A stretch of DNA of 45,502 nucleotides from NCBI GenBank assembly GCA_900549715.1, contig URPK01000013.1, positions 1-45,502 on the forward strand, read 5' to 3'. The stretch is from an uncultured Collinsella sp. (GTDB lineage Bacteria > Actinomycetota > Coriobacteriia > Coriobacteriales > Coriobacteriaceae). Positions 32,422-41,769 of this stretch are shown here, in pieces. Within the stretch, counting starts at the first letter, position 1. The number at the start of each line of letters is the position of its first letter. The translations under genes were made by a program, and so were the position numbers. Under the pieces are notes generated by a model. That model was not told the origin of the DNA. It saw nothing but the letters and a program-made list of their open reading frames with translations, and ran no database searches.

Positions 32422-34104
32422 CTACTTGCGACGAAGCAGCGCCGAGACCTCGGGCATCTTAAGGACGACGGCAAGGCCAAAGGTAACAGCAAGCGAGACG
32501 ACACCCGCAACGCAAACGTAGCCAAGAGTAATCAGAATCGAGCCGCCAAGTGCCCCGACAAAGTGCTCAAGCGCCCACATGACGCCGGCGCCTGCGGCAG
32601 CACCCAGGCCACCGAGCAAAAGGCCAAAGAAACCGCCATGCAGGATAGATTTGACCTGAAGGCCACGTAGACGACGACGCAGCCACCACAGCGAACAACC
32701 GACCAAGATCACGTAGTCAACGACATACGAAAGCGCGATTGCCGGCATACCGAAGCCCAGCACAACGCCAAACAGCAGAACCGAGCCGGCCTGGCCGATG
32801 GCGGAATACAGGCAATAGCGGCTATAGGGCTTCATGTCGAGCAAGGCAGAGAAGCTCTTCTGCATCAACACGACCACGCCGTAGAGCGGCAGCGAGAACG
32901 CCAGGTAGACAAGGAACTCGGACACCAGCGCCACGCCGGACTCATCAAACTTGCCGGCACAGTAAATCATGTTGAGCGGACGCGCGAAGACAATCAGGTA
33001 CAACGCGAACGGAATCAGGAAGAACAGCATCTGGGCGACGCCACGCGAAATGCCCGTGCGAACGCTGTCGTAATCCTTCTCCTGTGCGTCGTGAGAGAGC
33101 TCGGTATAGAGCGCCGTCGAAAGCGAGGCGGCAATCAGCGCGTAGGGCAGCGTGTACCACAGGCGCGCATAGGCGATGACGGAAGGGCCAGTCTCGGGCT
33201 GGACTACCAGCGCGGCAGCGTTGGTGATAGAAGTCGAGACAAACATGCACACCGTGGCGAGCAGCGTCGGGATACCGAGCGCAATCGTCTGACGCAGTGC
33301 GGGGTCCTTAAAGTCGATATGGATATGGGGATGCACGCCGTGCTTGCCAAGCGCAGGGATCTGACATGCCATCTGAACAAAGACACCGAGGGTCGTACCG
33401 GCCGCAATCAAGATGATGCCGGCACGTTCGCCAAACTGTGCGGACACGGGCGCAAAACCCATAAAGCTCGCAATGACGATCACATTGTTGAGGACCGGGG
33501 CAAACGTCGACCAGAAGTAGTCGCGGTGTGCGTTGAGAACCCCCGAAAACACCGAGCCCAAACCATAAAACAGAATCTGGATGGCAAAGAAACGGAACAT
33601 GAACGCAGCGGTATCCATGCTGCCGCCGTCACCCGAAAGGAACGATTGCGTCCAGATAAAGCCCGGGGCGAACACGGTCCCCAGTAACGAAATGCCACCC
33701 AGCACCAAAAGCAGAATGCCGAGCAGGTTGCCCACATACTCGTTCGAGGCCTCGCGACCCTGCTCACGCCTCACGCCCATGTACACGGGCAAAAAAGCCG
33801 TCACGAGCATGCCGCCCATCACGAGTTCGTAGAGCATATTGGGCAGGTTGTTGGCGACCTGATAGGAAGACGAGAGTAGCGACATGCCGATAGCGGCCGC
33901 CATTGCCCACGTGCGGATAAAACCGGTGACGCGAGACACGATGGTCAGGATGGTCATAAGCCCGGCGGAACGACCAACCGTGGAGTAGTCCGACGAGCCC
34001 ATGTCGTCAGTGTTATCTCGCGACGAAGAGGCTTCGGATGAGGGTGCCTGAGACGCAGATTCTTTTGCAAAATGAGCTCCGCGCTTCAATTCTTCCTGCG
34101 GCAT
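32422..34104 (-). CDS. murJ: Lipid II flippase MurJ
   Basis: A 560-aa polytopic membrane protein of the MurJ/MviN family, which flips lipid II for peptidoglycan synthesis. A 45-residue hydrophilic N-terminal tail (Ser/Glu/Asp-rich) precedes the first membrane segments. Family blocks: ILTIVSRVTGFIRTWAMAAAIG, NNLPNMLYELVMGGMLVTAFLPV, and a later FSLPLYGVVVLMQKSFSALLD. Start: ATG 34104, 3 bp past ybaK. Located between ybaK and uvrC on the same strand. Confidence 0.92.
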   Translation of the reverse strand: MPQEELKRGAHFAKESASQAPSSEASSSRDNTDDMGSSDYSTVGRSAGLMTILTIVSRVTGFIRTWAMAAAIGMSLLSSSYQVANNLPNMLYELVMGGMLVTAFLPVYMGVRREQGREASNEYVGNLLGILLLVLGGISLLGTVFAPGFIWTQSFLSGDGGSMDTAAFMFRFFAIQILFYGLGSVFSGVLNAHRDYFWSTFAPVLNNVIVIASFMGFAPVSAQFGERAGIILIAAGTTLGVFVQMACQIPALGKHGVHPHIHIDFKDPALRQTIALGIPTLLATVCMFVSTSITNAAALVVQPETGPSVIAYARLWYTLPYALIAASLSTALYTELSHDAQEKDYDSVRTGISRGVAQMLFFLIPFALYLIVFARPLNMIYCAGKFDESGVALVSEFLVYLAFSLPLYGVVVLMQKSFSALLDMKPYSRYCLYSAIGQAGSVLLFGVVLGFGMPAIALSYVVDYVILVGCSLWWLRRRLRGLQVKSILHGGFFGLLLGGLGAAAGAGVMWALEHFVGALGGSILITLGYVCVAGVVSLAVTFGLAVVLKMPEVSALLRRK

Positions 34105-34107
34105 CGC

Positions 34108-34608
34108 TCAGTCCTCTCTCGTAATCGCGGCAACCGTCGCCCCGCAAAATGCAATTAAATCATCGGGTGCAAGCTCGAGCTGATAACCACGCTTGCCTCC
34201 CGAAATAAAAATGGTATCCCAAAGGACACATGTCTCATCAATGAGCGTCCGGTAGCGTTTTTTCATACCGACCGGGCTGCAGCCGCCGCGAACGTAGCCA
34301 GTCGCCGCAAGCAAATCCTTCACATGCATCATGGCCAAAGACTTCTCCCCCGCGGCACGCGCGGCGGACTTTAGATCGAGCTCGTCGGCAACAGGGATGC
34401 AGCACACGACATAGTCGTTGGACGGCGTCACGCAGACCAAGGTCTTAAATCCTTGACCGGGCTCCTCGCCAAGCTGCTCCGAAATCGCGACCCCCAGGCC
34501 CACCGACTCATCGCCATCGTCTTCGTACGTATGTAGAACATAGGAAATGCCGGCGCTTTCCAGCTCGCGCATCGCATTGGTTTTTGGCGTCTTTACAGCC
34601 TTTGCCAT
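34108..34608 (-). CDS. ybaK: YbaK/EbsC Cys-tRNA(Pro) deacylase
   Basis: A 166-aa trans-editing enzyme that hydrolyses Cys mischarged on tRNA-Pro. Family features: KTLVCVTPSNDYVVCCIPVA strand block with the following DLKSAARAAGEKS, and the GYVRGGCSPVGMKKRY signature. Start: ATG 34608 with AAAGGA six nt upstream; a longer open frame upstream lacks support. It heads the ybaK-murJ-uvrC unit. Confidence 0.92.
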   Translation of the reverse strand: MAKAVKTPKTNAMRELESAGISYVLHTYEDDGDESVGLGVAISEQLGEEPGQGFKTLVCVTPSNDYVVCCIPVADELDLKSAARAAGEKSLAMMHVKDLLAATGYVRGGCSPVGMKKRYRTLIDETCVLWDTIFISGGKRGYQLELAPDDLIAFCGATVAAITRED

Positions 34609-34689
34609 GGCATATCCTTTCCCTCGCATTCGGACGCAAGGTTTAAGTATATGTCCAATTTGGCTGCATACGTCACTTCGACACAGCAA

Positions 34690-34720
34690 GCGCCATCGAA
34701 TCACAAGGAGTCGATGGCGC
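34690..34720 (-). terminator. Terminator of uvrA
   Basis: GCGCCATCGA (34690-34699) and TCGATGGCGC (34711-34720) form a perfect 10-bp stem with an 11-nt loop, 20 bp past the uvrA stop. On the minus strand TTGCTGTG follows, a poor U-tract. Confidence 0.7.
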
Positions 34721-34740
34721 CCATAAACTGAATCGCCTAT

Positions 34741-37620
34741 TTATTGAGCATCAAGTTGAGCCTGGCGCTCCCGGTCACGCCTGAGCAACGGCGCCAAAAA
34801 CTTGCCCGTATAACTCTGCGGACAGTCCGCAACCTGCTCCGGTGTGCCCGAAACCACGACGGTTCCGCCGCCGTTACCGCCCTCGGGGCCCATATCGATC
34901 AGGCGGTCGGCAACCTTGATGACATCAAGGTTGTGTTCAATCACCAGCACCGTGTTACCCGCATCGACCAAGCGCTGCAGCACATCGAGCAGCTGGCGGA
35001 CGTCCTCAAAATGAAGGCCGGTCGTCGGCTCGTCCAAAATATAGAACGTCTTGCCCGTCTGGCGTCGATGAAGCTCCTTGGCGAGCTTCACACGCTGCGC
35101 CTCGCCGCCCGAGAGCGTCGTGGCGGGCTGGCCCAGGCTCACGTAGCCCAAGCCTACATCGTACAGCGTCTGGAGCTTGCGCTTAATCTGCGGGATATTC
35201 CCAAAGAAGGCCAGCGCCTCGGTGACGCTCATGTCGAGCACGTCCGAGATGGTCTTGCCACGGTAGGTGACCTCGAGTGTCTCGCGGTTGTAGCGTTTAC
35301 CGCCGCAAACTTCGCAGGGAACGTAGATATCGGGAAGGAAGTGCATCTCGATCTTGATCTGTCCGTCGCCCTTGCACGCCTCACAGCGCCCGCCACTCAC
35401 ATTAAAGGAGAAACGACCCGGCGAGTAGCCGCGCGCCTTCGACTCCGGCGTACTCGCAAACAGCGCGCGCAGATCATCCCACAGGCCAATGTACGTAGCA
35501 GGGTTGGAACGCGGCGTGCGGCCAATCGGCGACTGGTCGATATCGATAACCTTATCGATGCACTCGATACCCTCGAGCTTTTTGTACGGGCCCACAGGGC
35601 GCGTCGAACGGTGAATGGCATTCGTAAGGGCAGGCGCAATGGTGTCGGTAACCAGGGAACTCTTGCCCGATCCCGACACGCCGGTAACAACCGTAAGCGT
35701 ACCAAACTCGATCTTGGCGGTAACGTTTTTGAGGTTGTTGGCTCGAGCGCCCGTAATTTTAAGGCAGCCACGACCGGGCTTGCGCCGTTCATCAGGCACC
35801 CGGATCATTCGTTTGCCGGTCAGATAAGCGCCCGTCATCGACTCAGGACAAGCCATGATATCGGCAGGCGTTCCCGCCGCGACTACGTGTCCGCCGTTGA
35901 CGCCGGCACCGGGCCCCATGTCGATCACGTAGTCGGCGGCACGGATTGTATCCTCGTCGTGTTCGACAACGATAACGGTATTGCCGATATCGCGCAGGCG
36001 CTCGAGCGTCTTGATCAGGCGCTCGTTGTCACGCTGATGAAGACCAATCGAGGGCTCATCCAGAATATAGAGCACGCCCATGAGACCCGCGCCGATCTGC
36101 GTTGCCAGGCGAATACGCTGCGCCTCGCCACCAGAAAGCGTCGCCGAGGCACGATCGAGCGTCAGATAGTCGAGTCCAACATCGACCAGAAAACGCAAGC
36201 GCTCCAGGATTTCCTTGACGATGCGCCCGCCGATAAACTGTTGGCGCTCGGTGAGCTCCAGGCCCTCAAAAAACTCGAGCGACTCACGGCACGACAGGCA
36301 ACAAACCTCGTAAATGGACTTGCCGCCCACGGTGACGGCGAGCATCTCAGGGCGCAAACGAGCGCCGTGGCAGCTCGAGCACGGTTCCTCGCGAATGTAC
36401 TTCTCCAAGCGCGCCTTGGTGTTCTCGTTCGTCGTCTCGGTATAGCGTTCGTACAGGATGTTGCGAACGCCCGAAAACTTGGTATCCCACTGGCTGCGAC
36501 GTCCGTCGAGCTTTTGGTAGTCGACCGAGATCTTCGTATCGCCCAGGCCATCCAAGAATGCACGACGCACGCGAGGGGGCAGGTCCTCCCATGGCGTATC
36601 GGCACTCACCTTAAAGTGTTTGCAGACCGCAGCAAAAATCTGCGGATAATAGTTGGAGTTGCCGAACAGGCTGCCAAAGACTCCGTCGGCAATCGACTTT
36701 GAGGGGTCTTCAATCAGCGCCTCGGCATCGACTGTCTTTTTAAAGCCCAGGCCATCGCACTCGGGACATGCGCCATAGGGCGCGTTGAACGAGAAATCGC
36801 GCGGCTGCAGGTCGTCGATGGAATGCCCGTGCTCCGGGCACGCCAGTGCCAGCGAATACTCCAGCAGCTCGCCCTCGGTTCCCTCGGGAGCGTCGCGGTC
36901 GGGCAGCATGTACACGTTCACGTTACCGTGCGCCAGTGCCGTCGCCTGCTCAACGGACTCGGCGATGCGACCCAGGGAGTTCTGTCGAATCACGATACGG
37001 TCGACCACGACCTCAATGTCGTGTTTGAACTTCTTGTCCAGGTCGATAGGGTCGTCAAGCGAGCGCACCTCGCCGTCGACGCGCACGCGGCTAAAGCCCT
37101 CCGCACGCAGGTCCTCAAACAGCTTGGCATATTCGCCTTTGCGTCCACGAACCACTGGCGCCAACACAAACGCGCGACGGCCCTCCCCCGCCGCCAGCAC
37201 CTTATCGGCGACCTGATCGGTCGTCTGACGTTCAATGACACGACCGCACTCAGGACAGTGCGGCGTTCCCACGCGAGCAAACAGCAGGCGCAGATAGTCG
37301 TAAATCTCGGTTACGGTGCCCACCGTGGAGCGTGGGTTTTTGGACGTCGTCTTCTGATCGATCGACACAGCCGGCGACAGGCCGTCAATCGAGTCCAGAT
37401 CGGGCTTGTCCATCTGGCCCAAAAACTGACGCGCATAGCTCGAAAGGCTCTCGACGTAACGGCGCTGGCCCTCGGCATAGATGGTATCGAACGCCAGCGA
37501 GCTCTTGCCCGATCCGGAAAGACCGGTTATGACCACGAGCTGGTCACGCGGAATGGAAACATCGATATCGCGCAGGTTATGCTCGCGCGCGCCGCGAATA
37601 ACGATAGAAGAATCAGACAT
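34741..37620 (-). CDS. uvrA: Excinuclease ABC subunit A
   Basis: A 959-aa damage-recognition ATPase. Two ABC modules are present: the first Walker A is GLSGSGKSSLAFDTIYAEGQ and the second is GVSGSGKSSLVTD, with signatures LSGGEAQRIRLA and LSGGEAQRVKLA. Zinc-finger cysteines occur in CPECGR, CSSCHGAR and CEACKGDG/CEVCGGKRYN. Start: ATG 37620 with AGGAG. A LexA-type site lies 62-75 bp upstream, so SOS control is likely. Normal length. Confidence 0.97.
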   Translation of the reverse strand: MSDSSIVIRGAREHNLRDIDVSIPRDQLVVITGLSGSGKSSLAFDTIYAEGQRRYVESLSSYARQFLGQMDKPDLDSIDGLSPAVSIDQKTTSKNPRSTVGTVTEIYDYLRLLFARVGTPHCPECGRVIERQTTDQVADKVLAAGEGRRAFVLAPVVRGRKGEYAKLFEDLRAEGFSRVRVDGEVRSLDDPIDLDKKFKHDIEVVVDRIVIRQNSLGRIAESVEQATALAHGNVNVYMLPDRDAPEGTEGELLEYSLALACPEHGHSIDDLQPRDFSFNAPYGACPECDGLGFKKTVDAEALIEDPSKSIADGVFGSLFGNSNYYPQIFAAVCKHFKVSADTPWEDLPPRVRRAFLDGLGDTKISVDYQKLDGRRSQWDTKFSGVRNILYERYTETTNENTKARLEKYIREEPCSSCHGARLRPEMLAVTVGGKSIYEVCCLSCRESLEFFEGLELTERQQFIGGRIVKEILERLRFLVDVGLDYLTLDRASATLSGGEAQRIRLATQIGAGLMGVLYILDEPSIGLHQRDNERLIKTLERLRDIGNTVIVVEHDEDTIRAADYVIDMGPGAGVNGGHVVAAGTPADIMACPESMTGAYLTGKRMIRVPDERRKPGRGCLKITGARANNLKNVTAKIEFGTLTVVTGVSGSGKSSLVTDTIAPALTNAIHRSTRPVGPYKKLEGIECIDKVIDIDQSPIGRTPRSNPATYIGLWDDLRALFASTPESKARGYSPGRFSFNVSGGRCEACKGDGQIKIEMHFLPDIYVPCEVCGGKRYNRETLEVTYRGKTISDVLDMSVTEALAFFGNIPQIKRKLQTLYDVGLGYVSLGQPATTLSGGEAQRVKLAKELHRRQTGKTFYILDEPTTGLHFEDVRQLLDVLQRLVDAGNTVLVIEHNLDVIKVADRLIDMGPEGGNGGGTVVVSGTPEQVADCPQSYTGKFLAPLLRRDRERQAQLDAQ

Positions 37621-37663
37621 GGAAGCTCCTTGCCTCCTACAACTTCAAATCACACTGACGATG

Positions 37664-37695
37664 AGTTTAGCGCACTCGACGCGCACAGATGTTCG
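37664..37695 (-). promoter_or_regulatory. uvrA promoter with LexA (SOS) box
   Basis: CGCAC-AGAT-GTTCG (37682-37695) matches the Gram-positive LexA consensus CGAACRNRYGTTYG at 13 of 14 positions. On the minus strand a TAAACT -10 (37664-37669) lies 13 bp downstream, so a bound repressor would cover the -35 region. Confidence 0.65.
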
Positions 37696-37794
37696 TAATA
37701 CAAGATTCGCAGACCTTTTGCGTTGCCTGACGCCGCAGACTGCACGCTCGGACCGTACTTTCGAATACCGTCGATCACCTACCACGCATCATGA

Positions 37795-37824
37795 ATGACT
37801 CCCGCTCGCAAACGAGGGTACAAT
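37795..37824 (+). promoter_or_regulatory. Candidate promoter of mrp
   Basis: TGACTC near 37796-37801 and TACAAT (37819-37824) are spaced about 17 bp, 58 nt before the mrp start. It is divergent from the uvrA promoter. Confidence 0.5.
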
Positions 37825-37881
37825 GACGCTCGTGTCACATCGTGGGATCCTGGTCCCAATATCATTCATAAGGAGTCTTAC

Positions 37882-38712
37882 ATGGGTTGCGAGCACGCAC
37901 AGGCAGCCGGCGGGCAAACGTCGCCGTCGCAATTTGAGGAGAATACGCTGTCCGAGGTCAAGCGCGTTATCGCCGTGCTTTCCGGTAAGGGCGGCGTCGG
38001 CAAGTCATTCGTCACCGGCGCCATCGCCACGGAGCTTTCCCGCCACGGTCACAAGGTCGGCGTCCTCGATGCCGATATTACCGGCCCCTCTATCCCTAAG
38101 ATGTTCGGCATGAGCGGACGTCACGTCCATGCCCTCGGCAACCTTATGCTGCCCGAAATCTCCGAGCACGGCGTTAAGGTTATGAGCTCTAACCTGCTGC
38201 TCCAAAACGAAACCGACCCCGTCCTCTGGCGCGGTCCGGTTATCGCGGGTGCCATCAGGCAGTTCTGGAGCGAAACCTCATGGGGCCCCATCGACTACCT
38301 GCTGGTCGACATGCCTCCGGGAACGGGCGACGTCGCCCTCACGGTCTTCCAGTCGCTGCCCGTCGATGGCATCGTCATCGTCACGAGCCCGCAGGATCTG
38401 GTCTCGATGATCGTCGCCAAGGCGGTCAACATGGCCGAGAAGATGAACGTCCCCATTCTGGGAATCGTCGAAAACATGAGCTATATCGAGTGCCCCGATT
38501 GCGGCAAGAAGATCGAGGTCTTTGGCAAGAGCAAGCTCCCCGAGGTCGCCGAGCGTTACAACCTCGACATCTTGGGTCAGCTTCCCATCAATCCGTCACT
38601 CGCCGAGGCCTGCGATAAGGGCGAGGTTGAGACCGCGCTGCCCGATGGCATGCTGCCCAAGGCCGTCTCTGCCGTCGAGGCCATCGCCCCGCACGAGACC
38701 GCCGAGGCCTAA
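37882..38712 (+). CDS. mrp: Mrp/NBP35-type P-loop ATPase, iron-sulfur carrier
   Basis: A 276-aa ApbC/Mrp ATPase that binds and transfers iron-sulfur clusters. The deviant Walker A is GKGGVGKS after VIAVLS, followed by LDADITGPSIPKMFG, VDMPPGTGD and SPQDLVS. The CxxC motif CPDCGKK that holds the bridging cluster is present. The N-terminus lacks the MIP18 domain of long Mrp proteins but has an N-terminal Cys (GCEHAQ). Start: ATG 37882 with AGGAG six nt upstream. The stop abuts the GTG of the next gene. Confidence 0.92.
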   Translation: MGCEHAQAAGGQTSPSQFEENTLSEVKRVIAVLSGKGGVGKSFVTGAIATELSRHGHKVGVLDADITGPSIPKMFGMSGRHVHALGNLMLPEISEHGVKVMSSNLLLQNETDPVLWRGPVIAGAIRQFWSETSWGPIDYLLVDMPPGTGDVALTVFQSLPVDGIVIVTSPQDLVSMIVAKAVNMAEKMNVPILGIVENMSYIECPDCGKKIEVFGKSKLPEVAERYNLDILGQLPINPSLAEACDKGEVETALPDGMLPKAVSAVEAIAPHETAEA

Positions 38713-39984
38713 GTGAACACAAACGCCTCCTATGACGTCTTGGTAATCGGCGGCGGGGCCTCGGGTCTCGCCGCCGCCATTACGGCCGCACGCGCAGGCA
38801 AAAGCGCCTGCATCGTTGAGCGCGATGTTGCCTGCGGCCTTAAACTCCTTGCGACCGGCAACGGCCGCTGCAACCTTTCCAACGAATCAATTGATTTCCA
38901 GCGGTACAACCACCCCGAATTCGTCGAATCCGTCATGGGTCCCCAGCCTGAGCAAGAGCTCGGCAGTTTCTTCTCCTCGCTGGGCATCATGACGACCTCC
39001 GAGGAGGGCCGGCTGTATCCGCGCTCCCTTCGTGCCGAATCGGTGCGCGATGCGCTTCTCAACGCTTGCAATCGCCTGTGTATCACCTTGGTATGTGGAG
39101 CAAACGTTGCCTCGGCATTCAAAGCCCCCGAGGGCTGGGCACTCCAAATAGACCGTCCCGCGCGAGCACTCAAGGCAAAAAAGCACGACGACCGAAAATC
39201 GGAACTCCGCTCGCTTCGGAAGGCGCTCGCCGACATCCCTCGCAAGATCGAGACGCTGCAGGCAAAGGCCGTAATTATCGCTACGGGCGGCAGCCCTGCC
39301 GACATCGCGAAGACGTTCAATCTTTCCCTCACACCGCAGCGCCCCGTCCTCTGCCCCGTGTCGGCATCGGTCTTCGGCGACCAGACTGCGCTCAAGACGC
39401 TGGATGGCCTGCGCGTCCGCGCCCGTTTGACGCTCACCAGCAATCACGAGGAGCTCTGGCGCGAAGACGGCGAAGTGCTCTTCCGAACCTTTGGCATCTC
39501 GGGCGTTGCCGCCTTTAACCTCTCCCGTCGCGTCCAGCGCGGCGACACGATTCTGCTCGACGTTTTCCCCGACCTCTCCAAAGACGAATTGCTCGATATT
39601 CTCAACCAGCGAGTTGAGTTTCTCGGCGGCTTTTCACCCCGCGACCCCCGCTGGCTCGACGGTATGCTCGCCCCGCAGTTCTCTCACGTTGTCTGCACCG
39701 CATTCGAACAGTGCCACCCCGGGTCGCACGACGTCATCCATCTGGTCTCAATCCTCAAGCACTTTAAGCTGCTCGTCGAGGGAACGACAGAGGAGCGTTC
39801 GGCCCAGGTCACGCGCGGCGGTGTGCCCATCGAGAGCGTCTCAGCTCCCGATCTCTGCGTGAGCAACGCGGCAGGCACCCCACTTTACATCTGTGGCGAG
39901 GCGCTCGACATCGATGCCGATTGCGGCGGTTTCAACCTTGCGTGGGCTTGGATCTCGGGTATTCGCGCTGCAAGCAGCCTATAG
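38713..39984 (+). CDS. HI0933/BaiN-family flavoprotein
   Basis: A 423-aa NAD(P)/FAD-dependent oxidoreductase of the HI0933 family. FAD-binding VIGGGASGLAAAITAARAG is at the N-terminus, followed by GNGRCNLSN, ATGGSP, and the C-terminal CGEALDIDADCGGFNLAWAW that closes the FAD site. The substrate is unknown; named members include BaiN, proposed for bile-acid steps, but most are uncharacterised. Start: GTG 38713 directly after the mrp stop (TAAGTG), so the genes are translationally coupled and may share iron-sulfur or redox logic. Confidence 0.88.
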   Translation: MNTNASYDVLVIGGGASGLAAAITAARAGKSACIVERDVACGLKLLATGNGRCNLSNESIDFQRYNHPEFVESVMGPQPEQELGSFFSSLGIMTTSEEGRLYPRSLRAESVRDALLNACNRLCITLVCGANVASAFKAPEGWALQIDRPARALKAKKHDDRKSELRSLRKALADIPRKIETLQAKAVIIATGGSPADIAKTFNLSLTPQRPVLCPVSASVFGDQTALKTLDGLRVRARLTLTSNHEELWREDGEVLFRTFGISGVAAFNLSRRVQRGDTILLDVFPDLSKDELLDILNQRVEFLGGFSPRDPRWLDGMLAPQFSHVVCTAFEQCHPGSHDVIHLVSILKHFKLLVEGTTEERSAQVTRGGVPIESVSAPDLCVSNAAGTPLYICGEALDIDADCGGFNLAWAWISGIRAASSL

Positions 39985-39994
39985 CCGCGCAGTC

Positions 39995-40000
39995 TATAAT
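39995..40000 (+). promoter_or_regulatory. Consensus -10 ahead of the third plus-strand gene
   Basis: A perfect TATAAT, 64 nt before the start at 40064. No clear -35 at 17 bp. It suggests the third gene can be started separately. Confidence 0.4.
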
Positions 40001-40063
40001 CAAAACGCATTCGGGCCGTCTGGGACACCGGGTGGCCTCTTTCTTGCATCTAAGGAGACCTCG

Positions 40064-41704
40064 ATGATCGAAATCACCCAAGTCCACGCGTCGCTCGATG
40101 AGGCCGGCGATGAAAAAGCTTGCCTCATCGTTGGCAAGCGAGTCGTCAAACGCGTCCTACGTTGCAAAGACTCCGAGATCAAGTCCATCGAGCTCCACCG
40201 CAAGTCCATCGATGCCCGCAAAAAACGAGACGTTCATTTCATCCTGAGCTTTCGTGTTGAGCTGACGAGCCCAGACATCGAGCAGACAGTGCTCGGCAGC
40301 GTGGCCGAGCACGACCGCTCACGCGTGCGCACGATAGACGACAATGAGCCTTCATTCCCCTCCCCCGTTTCCGGCGCACCCAAAGAGCGCCCTGTCGTCG
40401 TCGGTGCCGGATGCGCTGGCCTTTTCGCCGCCCTGACCCTTGCCGAAGCGGGTCTGAAGCCCTTGCTTATCGAACGGGGCGACCCGGCGCTTCGCCGCTC
40501 GCAGGCAATCGACCTCTTCCTGAAGGAGCGTATCCTCGACCCCGAAAGCAATATCCAATTTGGCCTGGGCGGCGCAGGGACCTTCTCGGACGGCAAGCTC
40601 AACACGGGAACCAAGAATCCTGCCCATCGACTGATTCTCGAGACCTTCGTCGATGCGGGCTCACCTCGCGACATCCTGTGGGACGCCAAGCCGCACATTG
40701 GCTCCGACATCCTCCCCACCGTCGTCACCAACATTTCTCAGCGCATCGAGCAGCTCGGTGGAACCGTCCGCTATCGAACAAAGCTCGTCAATATTCGAAC
40801 CGATGGATCTGGCGCCATCACCGGCGTCGATGTCCAACCATCCCAAGAAACCGCAAGCGAGACCATCGCCACAAAGCACCTCATTCTCGCCTGCGGCCAT
40901 TCCGCCCGCGACGTATTCGAGCTTCTCAAAAAACATAACGTTGCCCTTGCGCAAAAGACCTTTGCCATGGGTGTGCGCATCGAGCATCCACAGCGCGACA
41001 TCGACCATGCCCAATATGGCCCTTCGGCGGGGCACCCGGCACTCGGAGCAGCCCCCTACAAGCTTGTCGCCCATCTCCCCAACGGCCGCGGCGTGTTCTC
41101 GTTTTGTATGTGCCCCGGCGGACAGGTTGTCGCGGCTTCTTCCGAGCAGGGCCATCTGTGCGTCAACGGCGCCAGCCTCAATGCCCGCGACGGGCGCAAC
41201 GCAAATGCCGCCCTACTCGTTAACGTCACACCTGACGACCTTCCCGGCGATGATCCGCTCGCGGGCATTGAGCTCCAGCGCGCCTGCGAGCAAGCCGCCT
41301 ATCGCCTGGGTGGCTCCAACTGGAACGCGCCGGCACAGCTCGTCGGAGATTTCCTTGCGGGGCGCGCCAGCACGGCGCCCGGAAAGGTAAAACCAACCTA
41401 TCCACTTGGCGTGACCTGGACGGCGATCGACGATGCCCTCCCGCAGCATATCGTCGAATCGCTTCGTTTGGGAATCCCTCTGCTCGGCAAAAAACTGCGT
41501 GGCTATGACCGTCCCGATGCGGTTCTCACTGGCGTGGAGACGCGTTCGAGCTCCCCGGTCACCGTCACCCGCGATCGAACATGCCACGCCGCGTCGACCC
41601 CGGGTCTTTACCCTTGCGGCGAGGGAGCAGGATATGCCGGCGGCATCATGAGTGCCGCCACTGACGGCATCCGTTGCGCTGAGGCGCTGATAGCAGACCT
41701 CTAG
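40064..41704 (+). CDS. FAD-dependent dehydrogenase (COG2509-like)
   Basis: A 546-aa uncharacterised flavoprotein. An N-terminal domain of about 100 residues (VGKRVVKRVLRC, then basic) precedes FAD-binding VVGAGCAGLFAALTLAEAGL; then GLGGAGTFSDGKLNTGTKN, ILACGHSARDVFELL, and C-terminal PCGEGAGYAGGIMSAATDG. The GLGGAGTFSDGKL block marks the family. The reaction is unknown. Start: ATG 40064 with AAGGAG six nt upstream. It ends the plus-strand block and faces uvrB tail to tail. Confidence 0.88.
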   Translation: MIEITQVHASLDEAGDEKACLIVGKRVVKRVLRCKDSEIKSIELHRKSIDARKKRDVHFILSFRVELTSPDIEQTVLGSVAEHDRSRVRTIDDNEPSFPSPVSGAPKERPVVVGAGCAGLFAALTLAEAGLKPLLIERGDPALRRSQAIDLFLKERILDPESNIQFGLGGAGTFSDGKLNTGTKNPAHRLILETFVDAGSPRDILWDAKPHIGSDILPTVVTNISQRIEQLGGTVRYRTKLVNIRTDGSGAITGVDVQPSQETASETIATKHLILACGHSARDVFELLKKHNVALAQKTFAMGVRIEHPQRDIDHAQYGPSAGHPALGAAPYKLVAHLPNGRGVFSFCMCPGGQVVAASSEQGHLCVNGASLNARDGRNANAALLVNVTPDDLPGDDPLAGIELQRACEQAAYRLGGSNWNAPAQLVGDFLAGRASTAPGKVKPTYPLGVTWTAIDDALPQHIVESLRLGIPLLGKKLRGYDRPDAVLTGVETRSSSPVTVTRDRTCHAASTPGLYPCGEGAGYAGGIMSAATDGIRCAEALIADL

Positions 41705-41730
41705 TGCACGAACTCCCGCGTCCGAATGAC

Positions 41731-41766
41731 ACAGGCCCCGAGCTCCACAGGGAACTCGGGGCCTGT
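41731..41766. terminator. Shared terminator between converging genes
   Basis: ACAGGCCCCGAG (41731-41742) and CTCGGGGCCTGT (41755-41766) form a perfect 12-bp stem with a 12-nt loop, between the flavoprotein stop (41704) and the uvrB stop (41770). Neither side has a long U-tract, but the placement suits bidirectional termination. Confidence 0.75.
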
Positions 41767-41769
41767 TCG

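Noticed and set aside
34744..36702. A 652-codon plus-strand open frame opposite uvrA
   Set aside because: Antisense shadow of a clear uvrA; Arg/Leu/Ala-rich without recognisable motifs.
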